Below are positions 22,201 through 34,867 of a stretch of DNA of 64,000 nucleotides, piece by piece. The notes beneath the pieces were generated by a model. The model was not told the origin of the DNA, searched no databases, and worked only from the letters and a program-made list of their open reading frames with translations. This stretch comes from Chrysoporthe austroafricana (taxonomy: Eukaryota; Ascomycota; Sordariomycetes; Diaporthales; Cryphonectriaceae): positions 2,611,583 to 2,675,582 of the forward strand of contig JYIP02000002.1 of NCBI GenBank assembly GCA_001051155.2. Reading direction: 5' to 3'. Within the stretch, counting starts at the first letter, position 1; the number at the start of each line of letters is the position of its first letter. A program made the translations under genes and the position numbers.

Positions 22201-25200
22201 TCACGATGTAGCGCAGGCTTTTCTCCCCTCGACAGCGTCCGACAGCCCGCCCGACACGAGACGAGACTGCAGCATCGGCAGCCTTGCCCCCACCAGCCCG
22301 CGCCAGCCGGGTCCCACGGTCGTCCGAAGATGTGTCCAGGCCCAGGCAGGCCCTCTGGCGATCCGTCCCAGCTCGACCCTTGTCCGCTGGTCGCTACCAC
22401 ACAAACCCAGAGGACCAGCCCACACGCCCACACGCCCACGCCACATTATGGTCCCTGCGTGTGCGGATTCCTGCCGCTCTTCATACCATACTATGGTACC
22501 ACCGCTCTGTACCTGACATGGCCCTCCACTCCACTAGGGCCCGCAGCACCCTGTCGATGCCGCCAGTCCCCAGATGGGCCTTGAGAGGGCTTCTCCAGGT
22601 GAGTCCGACGAGCACACCGGCTCTCTCATGTCCCAGCGACCCTCCTCGGGAAATTCTTGAGACGTACTATCCGTGTTAGGGTCCGGCTAACCTATACTAA
22701 CCACGCGTTAATGGCCCACGTCTCCTCGCATCCAACTGAGCCCAGAAAACTGGGGAGCGACCCGGAGACGCTGGGGGACGGCCATGCCCCTTTCTTCTTG
22801 GCAGAGGACACTTACCTGGAGACGACCAGGATGCGTGGCTTGGGCCTGGTCTTCAACCTCGATGGGATGAGCTCCAGGCGTGGCGGCGTCTCGCCGTTGC
22901 CAACCCCCCCTGGGGGTTGCGGTGGAGTCCCAACCCCAACAACTCTGCGAGTTGCCTGTGTGTCGGCTCCTGCAACGTTGAGGGCGGATCGTCAAGGACG
23001 CCGCGGCCGGCCACCTTGGGAAGGCAGAAAACTCTGATAGAGTCGGGCCCGGCCCTCTCCTCAGAGTGCCAGAGTGCTGATCCAGTACCGATATCTCCGT
23101 GACAGGGTGCGCGGTTCCACTTCAGTGCACCATTCAGCGCGACAAGATGACAGGAATGGCTCCCGCCGTAGGACCCTCTCACGCTCCCAAGGTTCACGTA
23201 CCTCGTGGACCGGGCCGAAAGGATCCAAGTCACGCTTTCAGCCGCCCCGGCATGTCATTTCAGTACCATGATAGATCCCCACCCAGCGTTGAACTCCCGT
23301 GGGCGCACTGTGATCTCGACATTGCGAAATGGTTGATACGTTGTACATAGACTCGCAGACACGGTCATTGGTGGCTCCGAGGCATACGGCATGTCCATTT
23401 TTGGCGGAGAGCCGTCACAAACGGCAAGGCATGCTCTGACATACTGCTCCAAAGCCTCCGACTTCACATCCCGATTGGGCTACTTACCATTGGCTGTGCC
23501 CTTGAGGTCCCTCGACGACATTATTGTCCTCGGGCTCAGACCCGTCCCAAGCGACGGCAGTGCTGCTACGCTCACGTCCCCTTCGGCTATATCTTGTCCT
23601 CGGTGCTCCCAGCTGCAACCGAGACCGTCCACTCCAGGGCATAGCACCGTCTATACGAGCCTCCCAAGGACCCGCGCGTGTTGTCCCTGGCCCTTCCTGC
23701 ATTGGTTTATTGACGCTGGATGATCAAAGCCGTCATCAGTCCAGAGCCTCGATATATTATCTGGGCTGGGACTCCCGAGGTTCCAGGGATCTGCGACGGG
23801 CAGGCAATACGTACCGACCAACCTTAATCACAGTGTGGAGGCCTGGGCCAAGACAGATTCCAGGTCTTCGTGCTGATCCTGAGCAGACCATCACGAACCC
23901 CGTCATCCCTGAAGCCCACAGCTATTTCAATTGGTTTTCCCCGGGATGGATCTGACAAGGTTATGGGTATCGCTATAACTCCGGGAGAATACCGGTCGTC
24001 ACGGTCAGTTCTTGTCTCGGCTTTTGCTGAGGTCTCGAAAACATTCGGCGCCGTATCGCATGGCAGTATCATTCGTTTTCAAGGACTGTGCACTGTCACC
24101 TCCGTCGACCACGGCTGGGTCTCATGGAGTTTTTCTCTCTAACATACTGACTCGAGTCGTCTCATCCTTCCTACAAGTCCACGAAGGCAGATACAACACG
24201 CTCGGCTCTACCTAGCCTACTCCCATCGAGGGTGATTGGTGCTAGGTCTGGTCACAACGAAGCGATTGCTTCTAAGTCTTGAGGCCACTAGCTCGCGCGG
24301 AAGAAGTTCAGTCGATTCGAAGAGCATCCGGATGCTTAGATCTCGTTCCAGCACCCCAGGCAGCGCTGAGGAAGCTTTAACGCTCACAGTGTTGCCGATT
24401 CCTACATCGTGAAAGTGTCCTGCACCGGCTGCGATCTGCAACATCACGGCCTGTGCCGATGCTTCAAAGTCCATCGACCTTCCTACGGCTTACGCGGAAG
24501 GCAAGCAGCATTCTATAGCCTAGGCATCCGACGCTATCTGCCAGGGTGGCGCCCTTGCCTACCAGGCTCAGGGCTACATCACCTTTTCCCAGGTACGGTT
24601 CACCCTTCGCAAATCTGGTCATCTGCAGCTCGGGTAAGATCGAGCCAAATTTTGGGGAATTAGGAACGACAGTCTATTGCGACTGCCTTTCACCACACCC
24701 GCAAGGGCTGTTCGGCTGACGTTCGTGGCCACTAGGTCACCCCGTTGGCTGCTGGATGCTGAAAGAGGACCCGCCTCTCCTCAGCTTTCCGCTTCCTTGC
24801 AGCAGCCATCCCGTACTGCGTAATCCCTTCGGGGAGAGAAGGCCTAGCCGGAGAGCATCCCTATTCGGTACGCAAGCCCCGCAGACAGGATGATATCAAG
24901 TCGAAGAAGGCTTGGTCCCCTCACCACACCTCTCCTTGCATTGGCACACGATCATGAGCATCTCGAAATGTCCCAAAATGCTTGACCAGCGGATCGGAAG
25001 CCCGAGCGCAAAGAGCAGGTGGTACAGTCGAGCTGTTGAGGATCTTGGCAAGCGCCATACCCACCAGGTCCTACGAAGGACACCTCAACGCCGCGCATGT
25101 CAAGAAAGCTGACGACACACCGGGGCCCCCAACACCATTCTCTGCTCTCGAGATAAAACCCATCACATCTGCTTCCCATGGAACCGACACCACTCCATAT

Positions 25201-25415
25201 ACCTTTGCTCAGAGACGAATCCCTAGACCCCATTACACAACCTGCTATAGCTCTACCTAACTAGCGAATCTATGATCCGGTGTCACGGTACCTGTTCTAA
25301 TATCTAGCATGCTAGGGAACAGCTGTCCCTCCCCTCCTTAGACGGCATCAGCTACCGTGCGGGCGGACCTCTCAGGGAACAAGAAAGATTTCACATTACA
25401 TTCAGAATTTCAGTC
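16212..25415. other. Gene-poor island, 9.2 kb
   Basis: No open frame here shows a recognisable family, plausible splice-linked exons or good coding composition on either strand. The longer frames (for example near 17176-17655, 17570-18178 and 20069-20452) are Arg/Pro/Ser-rich products of GC-rich DNA and overlap each other. Composition changes along the island: GC-rich at 16300-18200 and 21000-23300, clearly more AT-rich at 18950-20000. No terminal inverted repeat, reverse transcriptase or transposase motif was recognised. It could hold non-coding RNAs or decayed mobile elements, but I cannot support either. Confidence 0.6.
22045..22091 (-). repeat. G-quadruplex-type G-run cluster (minus strand)
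   Basis: On the plus strand there are five C-runs of 7, 7, 6, 4 and 5 bases, separated by 2 to 6 bases. The minus strand thus has five G-runs with short loops, satisfying the usual G4 motif with margin. It lies inside the gene-poor island. Confidence 0.85.
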
Positions 25416-27707
25416 ATGAGCAACTATTACAACAGCTTTTTGTCCTCCGGCCCAGGGTCTGGCAACAACTCTGGGCCCTACCAACAGGCCACTACTCCTT
25501 CAGGTCCTTCTTCCAGCTCTCCCAACCTTGGTGAGAACATCATATCGGATCCCTCCCAGAGCGCCATGTACTATTCTGGGTATCCGGAACACGTCCTCGA
25601 ATACCAGGCGTCAAAAGGCTCGCGACACAGGCGCAAATCGACACCAGGTTCAGACCACATCAAGCACCGTCGAACACGAAGTGGATGCTTCACTTGTCGC
25701 AGTCGACGGGTCAAGTGCGATGAGGCACGGCCTATATGTGAGCGATGTCGTAAGGGGAAGAGGGATTGTGTCTATCCGGAACCAACGTCATCCAGCAAGT
25801 TTCCTTCGTCGCATGACTCAAAGAATATCGGTCCGAGTGAGGAAGAAGAAGACACAGACGATTCTGGGTTGACTCCGATACCCGACGAGGACCACGAAGT
25901 GCTAGCGAACACCTCTCAGCAACCTTCGCAGCCCAAGAGAAGCCTTCGGCGCATAAACACCACTTCATCATTGAGCTTGAAGCGGATGATCACTCGCACT
26001 CGACAGTCTTCAGAAACGCCTTCGCTAGACGACTTGCAAAGCCCATCCCCGATTGTTTCCAACTGCACTTCAGTCACTTCGACTCCTACAAGTGCTTCGA
26101 TACCAGACTTCTTGTCTACAGCCGAACCAGACTGGTCGCATCTTCCTAGCGATCTTCGCGCTGCGCTCGACTACTTCAGGGAGAACATCACTCACTGGAA
26201 CTATGGTGTCCACAAAGACTTCAGTAACTTCTTCCACACCACATTCATCAACCTAGCACTTCGACATGAGGCTTTGCTCAACGCCATTGTCGGTTTCTCT
26301 GCATACCAACGGACTCTCAAGGATCCCAACGGCAAAATCCAAGACTTCCTAAAGTACTATACGCATGCCGTAACCCTGCTACTCGGGTCTTTGAAGAAAC
26401 GAGATGTCAAACATGACCTGCCAACCCTCCTGACAATTTTTCAATTGGCTACAATCGAGGTGCGTCACTGTCAATGAAAATACTTGTTTCTCATGTGCCT
26501 GCTGCTAATCCGAGATCGTAGGAATACTTGGGCGACTGGGTCAACCTTATGGGTCACCAAAAAGCAGCTGTCGAAATTCTCAAAAAATTATTCTCAGCTG
26601 ACACCATCGCTCAGACATCAGTTGGCCGTATACTTCTGGTGTGGTATCTTCGCTTTGATATCTTCGTCGCATCAATGGGTAACATCGAGCCGAATCTTCC
26701 ACGCCACTGGGAAGAGAGTCTCAGTGCGCAATGCCAGTCGCAGCTTGCAATTGATTCCAAGAGCTTGGAATGGCTATGCGAAAAGACGGAGAGTCAACTC
26801 CGGCTCTTATCCATGGATATGTGCTATCTTACTGCGAGACGGAAGACAGGCGAGCTGACAGAGGAAGAGTTCAGCGCTGGGCACAAGAAGCTATCTTTCC
26901 AATTGCAGCAATGGAGAGAACACTTGGACCCGATGATCACGGATTCTTCTCGGCTCTTTAAGCCCCCAAAGCAGAGCGACCAGACTCAGCTCTTCCACTA
27001 CTTCCCGGATGGTGCGCCGCTATACGAAGGATCCTTGTCCTACACAACTGTTCTGCTCACAGAGTGGCATTCGATGTGTTTGATGCACATGACACAGGTC
27101 GCAGGGGACAACTTAGCAAAGACCGCGGCGATCCTTGGCGACATGGCCCAACATGCTGAGGCTATTTGCCAGATCATCGAGGCGGCTGAACAGTGGACGG
27201 CCATTCCCAGTGGCCTGCTAACAATGCTTCACCCCTCCCTCGCCATTGCGGCTTTATACCTCATGAAAACCCCCCGCCGATATGTGTGGCTGAGGGAAAA
27301 GCTCGCTTATCTGGAACACTGCGGGTAAGTGTAGCTCGCCTCTTGCTCCGTGTTGAGCTGTTTAGTATTGTCTCACGAATGAACTTACGGCCCGATAACC
27401 ATACAACGACTCTCGAAATCAGCGAGCCAAGGTATGAGCATAGATACTAATTGCTATCTTCGTCTGATATAGCTACATCTTCCCCGCCGCATTCCGAACC
27501 CGCATGGTGCAGCTCTTCGAGGATGAGACGATCATCCGCTGGTGGCTTCCAAACGACCAGGGTTTCACCCCGATACTACAAAGTATTCGGGCCTTCGCGG
27601 ACGAGCGGAACAGAAGCGACACATCCAGACGGCCTGAACACCTGGCAGTGATGGAAGAGGTATTCGACGCGGTGGTAGATCTGCGATTATATGACTCCGG
27701 GGAGTAG
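25416..27707 (+). CDS. Zn2Cys6 fungal transcription factor
   Basis: Exons 25416-26459, 26522-27324 and 27473-27707 give 693 residues. The binuclear zinc cluster is perfect: Cys at about residues 91, 94, 101, 108, 111 and 118 (C-x2-C-x6-C-x6-C-x2-C-x6-C), preceded by basic KHRRTRSG. A Ser/Thr-rich linker with an acidic patch (SEEEEDTDDS) follows. A long helical region corresponds to the fungal-specific middle region (DLRAALDYFRENITHWNYG, GILLVWYLRFDIF-like segments). Intron 1 (62 nt, GTGCGT donor, TAG) is clear. The last gap of 148 nt is larger than usual and may hold a 9-nt mini-exon at 27423-27431 flanked by AG and GTATGA; both models stay in frame. The regulated pathway is unknown and no cluster genes flank it. 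Confidence 0.88.
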
Positions 27708-29198
27708 AGTGCCGAGGAAGATAGGTATCCGCCAGGCAGCAGCATACAGCCAGAAGTTATGCACAGCACAAGTCTGGGATAAACCTCGTACTACTCTCCC
27801 CATTTCTCGATCTGGACACAACAAAGCACACCGGGCGAGAGGCTAATGCAGGTATAAAGCTAACAGCTCGGCAACTTCCATACGGTCTAGCTAAGCAGTA
27901 TATGCCGCAGCCTCACCTAGCCCCCGCGCACGTTAGTGCAAGCTTATGCTCGGCGAGGCCTGGCATCACGTCACGACGTGACATGCATCATGAAACCTTA
28001 TTCCGATCTAGGGCGGATCATCCCCGGGCCGCGGGCTGCACGTGAGACGTGACGGTAACTAACGATCACTTTCGAAGCATGTATTAATAGCGGGAAGGCC
28101 TACTGTGCGGAATAGAGCCACTGTATACAAGAGGGTGGCACGGGGGAGTTGAGCAAGGCGTGCGCGAGGGCATCGGATTTGTGGCGTTCCGGACGTCTCG
28201 CGTGGACATGTTTCCAGGCACCTGGGCCTCTTGAGCTGTGATGAACCTCGTACATTCCAGGCACAAAATTTCAGTCTATGTGTTAAACCCAATTTCATCA
28301 AGCCAAGGTGCTATTTGTTTCTTTTTTTGGACAGTGTGTCTAATTGGCGCCGTGCCACCTGACCACGATTCGAGCACACACACACGGGTCGAATCCACTA
28401 CACCATTCTCCACGACCGTGGACGCGTCTCGTGTGTGACTAGTTTCGAGCTACGTTAATAATTGGAAATGCTTTGAGGAGACGAGCGAAGCTACAGGGAG
28501 GGTAGGGAGCCTTTATATGATCAAGCTAGGGACGACGGTCACTTGCCATCTATGCCGGCTGGGGCTCTTCAAGGAAGCGGCTCAAAGGCAAATAAGTAGC
28601 GCCTGCGAGAGACTGACCAAGTGGACTGGAAGCCACGAATGAAGATTTGACGTTCTGAAAAGTCTTCGAAAGTATCGTGGAAAGAAACGGCCCCTGACGG
28701 GGCTGCAAAATCATAAAGGCCACCCAAGCTGGCCAAGCTGGCCAAGCTGGCGCTGGGGGCGTGGTGAACACAAGCAGCCACCAAGGGAGGCCCGCGGGCC
28801 CAAGCCCTAGAGCAAGGCACTAGCGGCACCGCCCGGTTTGGCTGTCAGAAGCTCAGACAGGCAGCACCCCAGCAGGTAGGGCACGGTAAGGCTAGGGGAC
28901 CTTATCGCCAACACTATCTCAACGTCCGACCCTTCCCTTCCAGCCTCGACCTCGAGGCCGTCGTCTGCCGCGCAGGTCAGCAGCTGAGGCCCGGAACTCT
29001 GGTTCTCATGCTACATCTCTCACATCGTGAGTCCCACTCGGCGGCTCGCAACCACTAGCGACTCGCACCACTGCCAATGAGATCACCACACCGGCCTGGC
29101 CTGCATGAAGCACTCCCTTGCCGGCGCGCAGAGTGACCGTGTCACCAATCCGCCGAGCGGTTCACCTGCAAGAATTGCGACCCGACCACAACCCCAAT
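27708..29198. other. Intergenic region, 1.5 kb
   Basis: No gene recognised. At 27960-28060 several ACGTCA/TGACGT-type cores are clustered (two around 27966-27983, others near 28040-28053). The AAGCTGGCC repeat lies at 28726-28751. Confidence 0.5.
28726..28751. repeat. 9-bp tandem repeat, three copies
   Basis: AAGCTGGCC repeated three times, the last copy incomplete by one base, in non-coding DNA upstream of the pfkB kinase gene. Confidence 0.85.
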
Positions 29199-30931
29199 AT
29201 GGCACCCGAGCCTGAGGAGCCGACCGTCCCTGATGGGGTAGAAGAGGTCCAGGAGATCGATTTTGTAACTCTGGGCATGTTCATAATTGGTACGTTGTTC
29301 GCCTGATTCGTGCCACGTCCCTCCCTCTGGCAGGGCTCACTGATTGCTTCAATGCCGACCCCTATCCCACGTCGACACCCTGTGGTATATAACATGCTTC
29401 CTCGTTCTCGACGTTGCCCAGGTCCCCTGGGCTTGACTCGTGCCTTTGAGGTTGAGTGAGCATAATTCTCAACCCACACCCTCCGCCTCACCCAGACGTT
29501 CACTCTGCCTTCCGCCAATTCTCTCCCTTCCTCATGGGTTCGAGGCTGTTCTTGTTACTGCGTGCATTGCTGGGCTTCGTCGCCCTCTCGGCCACATTTG
29601 TTCACCAGTCCAAGCTGTCGCAGCTCCTGTCATGGCTCGCACGCTTCTTCTACGGGGGCGGAGTGCCCAGATGGGTTGTGAACACCGGACACGCTAACAC
29701 CCAGACCCAAGATGACATCGAATTCCTCCCGCCTCGTCCCGCAGAAAAGGACGTCCTCGGCGGCGCAGGCTCGTACGCGGCGCTCGGCGCCCGCCTGTTC
29801 TCCCCGGCCCCGACCGAGTCCAGAACCGTCGGCTGGATAGTCGACAAGGGCTCAGACTTCCCACCCTCTGTGTCGACCCTGGTCGACTCCTGGTCCACCT
29901 CAGCATTGACCCGACATGACCCCGAGCGCCTCACCACCAGGGGCTGGAACGGCTACGTGGACGACAACGAGACCCGTGCATTCAGGTACACCACGCCCAA
30001 GAAGCGGCTCGTGGCGTCCGACCTCTCCGGCACACCGCTCCTGCAGGCAAAGGCCTTCCACGTCATCTGCAGCCCCTCGCGGTGCCGCGAGCTGGTGACG
30101 GACCTGCTCGCCCTACGCAGGGAGGAGCTGCCCCCGGACGACCCCGATGGGTACACGCGGCCCGTCATCATCTGGGAGCCCGTGCCCGATCTGTGCACGC
30201 CGGAGGAGCTGCTGAACCTGACCAACTGCCTCCCCCTCGTCGACGTGTGTAGCCCCAACCACGCAGAGCTCGCGTCCTTCATGGGCGACAGCGCCGTGGA
30301 CCCCGAGACCGGGGAGATCTGCACCGAGGCGGTCGAGAGGGCGTGCGAGCAGCTGCTCGGGAGCATGCCGCTGTCGAGCTTCGCGCTCGTGATCCGCGCC
30401 GGCGAGAAGGGCTGCTACGTTGCCAAGAACGGCTGCCGGCGGAAGACCAAACCCTCGGCCAAGGGGAAGGGCGCGAAGCGGAGGCGGAAGCAGATCGGTC
30501 ACCATGGTGGGCTGCAGCCTGACACCGACATGATGAGCTTGTTCGCGGGCCTGCTGCAGCAGTCCGGCTCCGGTGAGGATGAGGGCGACGAGACGTACAG
30601 TTTCATAGGCGAGGAGGACAACGAGATCGAGATCGACCCGGGTCTGGATCGGTGGATACCCGCGTACTGGACCAAGGAGCATGCCGAGAGAGTGGTTGAC
30701 CCTACTGGGGGAGGCAACACTTTCCTCGGTGGACTGGCAGTTGCGCTGGCGAGAGGAAAGAGTATGGAGGAGGCTGCGTGCTGGGGGAGTGTTGCGGCGA
30801 GTTTTGCCATCGAGCAGGTTGGTGTGCCTGTGCTGGGCAAAGACGAGCACGACAGGGAGACGTGGAACGGCGTCCGGGTAGAGGATAGGCTGAGGGACTT
30901 CCAAGAGAGAATCGGATGGACTGCAGACTAG
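29199..30931 (+). CDS. MAK32: MAK32-like pfkB-family carbohydrate kinase homologue
   Basis: Exons 29199-29289 and 29712-30931, joined across a 422-nt intron, give 436 residues. The join recreates the family start FVTLGMFIID-DIEFLPP, followed by KDVLGGAGSYAALGARLFSP, VGWIVDKGSDFP, TTRGWNGY, WEPVPDLCTPEELLN, LVDVCSPNHAELA and the C-terminal pfkB-type signature DPTGGGNTFLGGLAVALARG. In the usual pfkB signature the catalytic Asp lies in D-x-x-G-x-G-D; here the final D is N, which is common in this subfamily but weakens the case for kinase activity. In yeast MAK32 is needed for stability of the L-A dsRNA virus particle; its enzymatic role is unknown. A Lys/Arg-rich insert (GKGAKRRRKQ) is present. 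The intron is long and largely open in frame (see findings). Confidence 0.85.
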
Positions 30932-31273
30932 ATTTGCATGCGTAATTTTTGTGCTTATTACAGAAGGGAATACATCGAGGGAAGAGTTGGCCGGAATGGC
31001 AGAGAAATGATGAATGAATAGAGTCGGCACGGTGTTTCCGGATAGGAATTCGGCTTAGATCAGGACAAGAGTATTTTACGAAGATTCGTCACGATAGAAT
31101 GCACTTCAATTTCACGAAGAGCGTTATTGGGTGGATCGCCACGTGCTCTAACAATTGTACATAAACAGGTCGTGTCATTCCCTCCGGAACGCCGGTAACC
31201 ATCAGACAAGTTTTTGTCGAACAGCCCTTCATGGACCGATAGGGTCATCATGTAAACCCTCTCTGGTAAGGGA
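30932..31273. other. Convergent 3' intergenic region
   Basis: The 3' ends of the MAK32-like gene and MCM3 meet here. I see no further feature. Confidence 0.5.
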
Positions 31274-34090
<2,817 letters not shown>

Positions 34091-34239
34091 GATACCGTCT
34101 GTGAAGTGCACCCTGGTATAAGGGGTAGTTTCAGGATCAGAAACGGTAGACGAGGACAGAAGAAGACGAACTGCGGCGTTTCTGGAGAAGCTGCAGCAGG
34201 TCAGGCAGATGGGAAGTCAATGCAGGAAAGACTCGAGAC

Positions 34240-34273
34240 ACGCGTAAATTGGGAAGTGGGAAATTCGACGCGT
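34240..34273. promoter_or_regulatory. Paired MCB-type ACGCGT sites upstream of MCM3
   Basis: ACGCGT at 34240-34245 and 34268-34273, 150-185 bp upstream of the MCM3 ATG. ACGCGT is the MluI cell-cycle box bound by MBF (Mbp1-Swi6) in fungi and controls S-phase genes including MCMs. The 6-mer is palindromic and occurs elsewhere in the window by chance, so the assignment rests on pairing and position. Confidence 0.5.
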
Positions 34274-34867
34274 CGTGGATCGCGTCTGGATATCAGCCAA
34301 TCATCTCACATCAACTTGCAGGGATCTTAATGGGCTCGCTAGCGCCCACGCGCCCAAGCATTGGGGCTGGCGAACACGCGGAGTACAAGCTTGCCTCGCC
34401 AGCTTTGCAACTCAAAAGCATAATTGACCTCATACTTGTGGGTTAAGGGTGACAATCCGGGTTGGTTTCTCGATGGTTTGCATTGGGCTTCGAAATAATG
34501 TGGCACCGTTTTACTCAGGTACGTCAAACTGCTCGCTGCGCTCTGTGGAGATCCAAGTCTACTCCTACTCCGCACTAGACATCTCAGTAGATTGAGTTGC
34601 GCTTCACGCTCGTCAAAACTCAGAAACGCAGAGTGCTGGACAGAAGCGAAGTTCATCGCCTGCACTAACACCGGCCGGATCCGAATAACTTCAATCGTTG
34701 ACTCGAGTACTCAATTCTGCATCTCATCGCGTCCTCGTAGACTTCTCTCATTGCCAGGTGCCGACCAGATGATGTATCCTGATTTCCTGCAGACTGCAGA
34801 ATCCACTGTCTATCGCTCTCTGGCGGCCAGGCTACAGACCTGTTTCTCCATGCCTACCCGTTGGGAC

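Noticed and set aside
29456..29711. Independent gene start at 29456 for the MAK32-like protein
   Set aside because: 29456 is not an ATG. The conserved start FVTLGMFIID lies in the 29199-29289 exon, so the open stretch is treated as an intron with a possible alternative leader.
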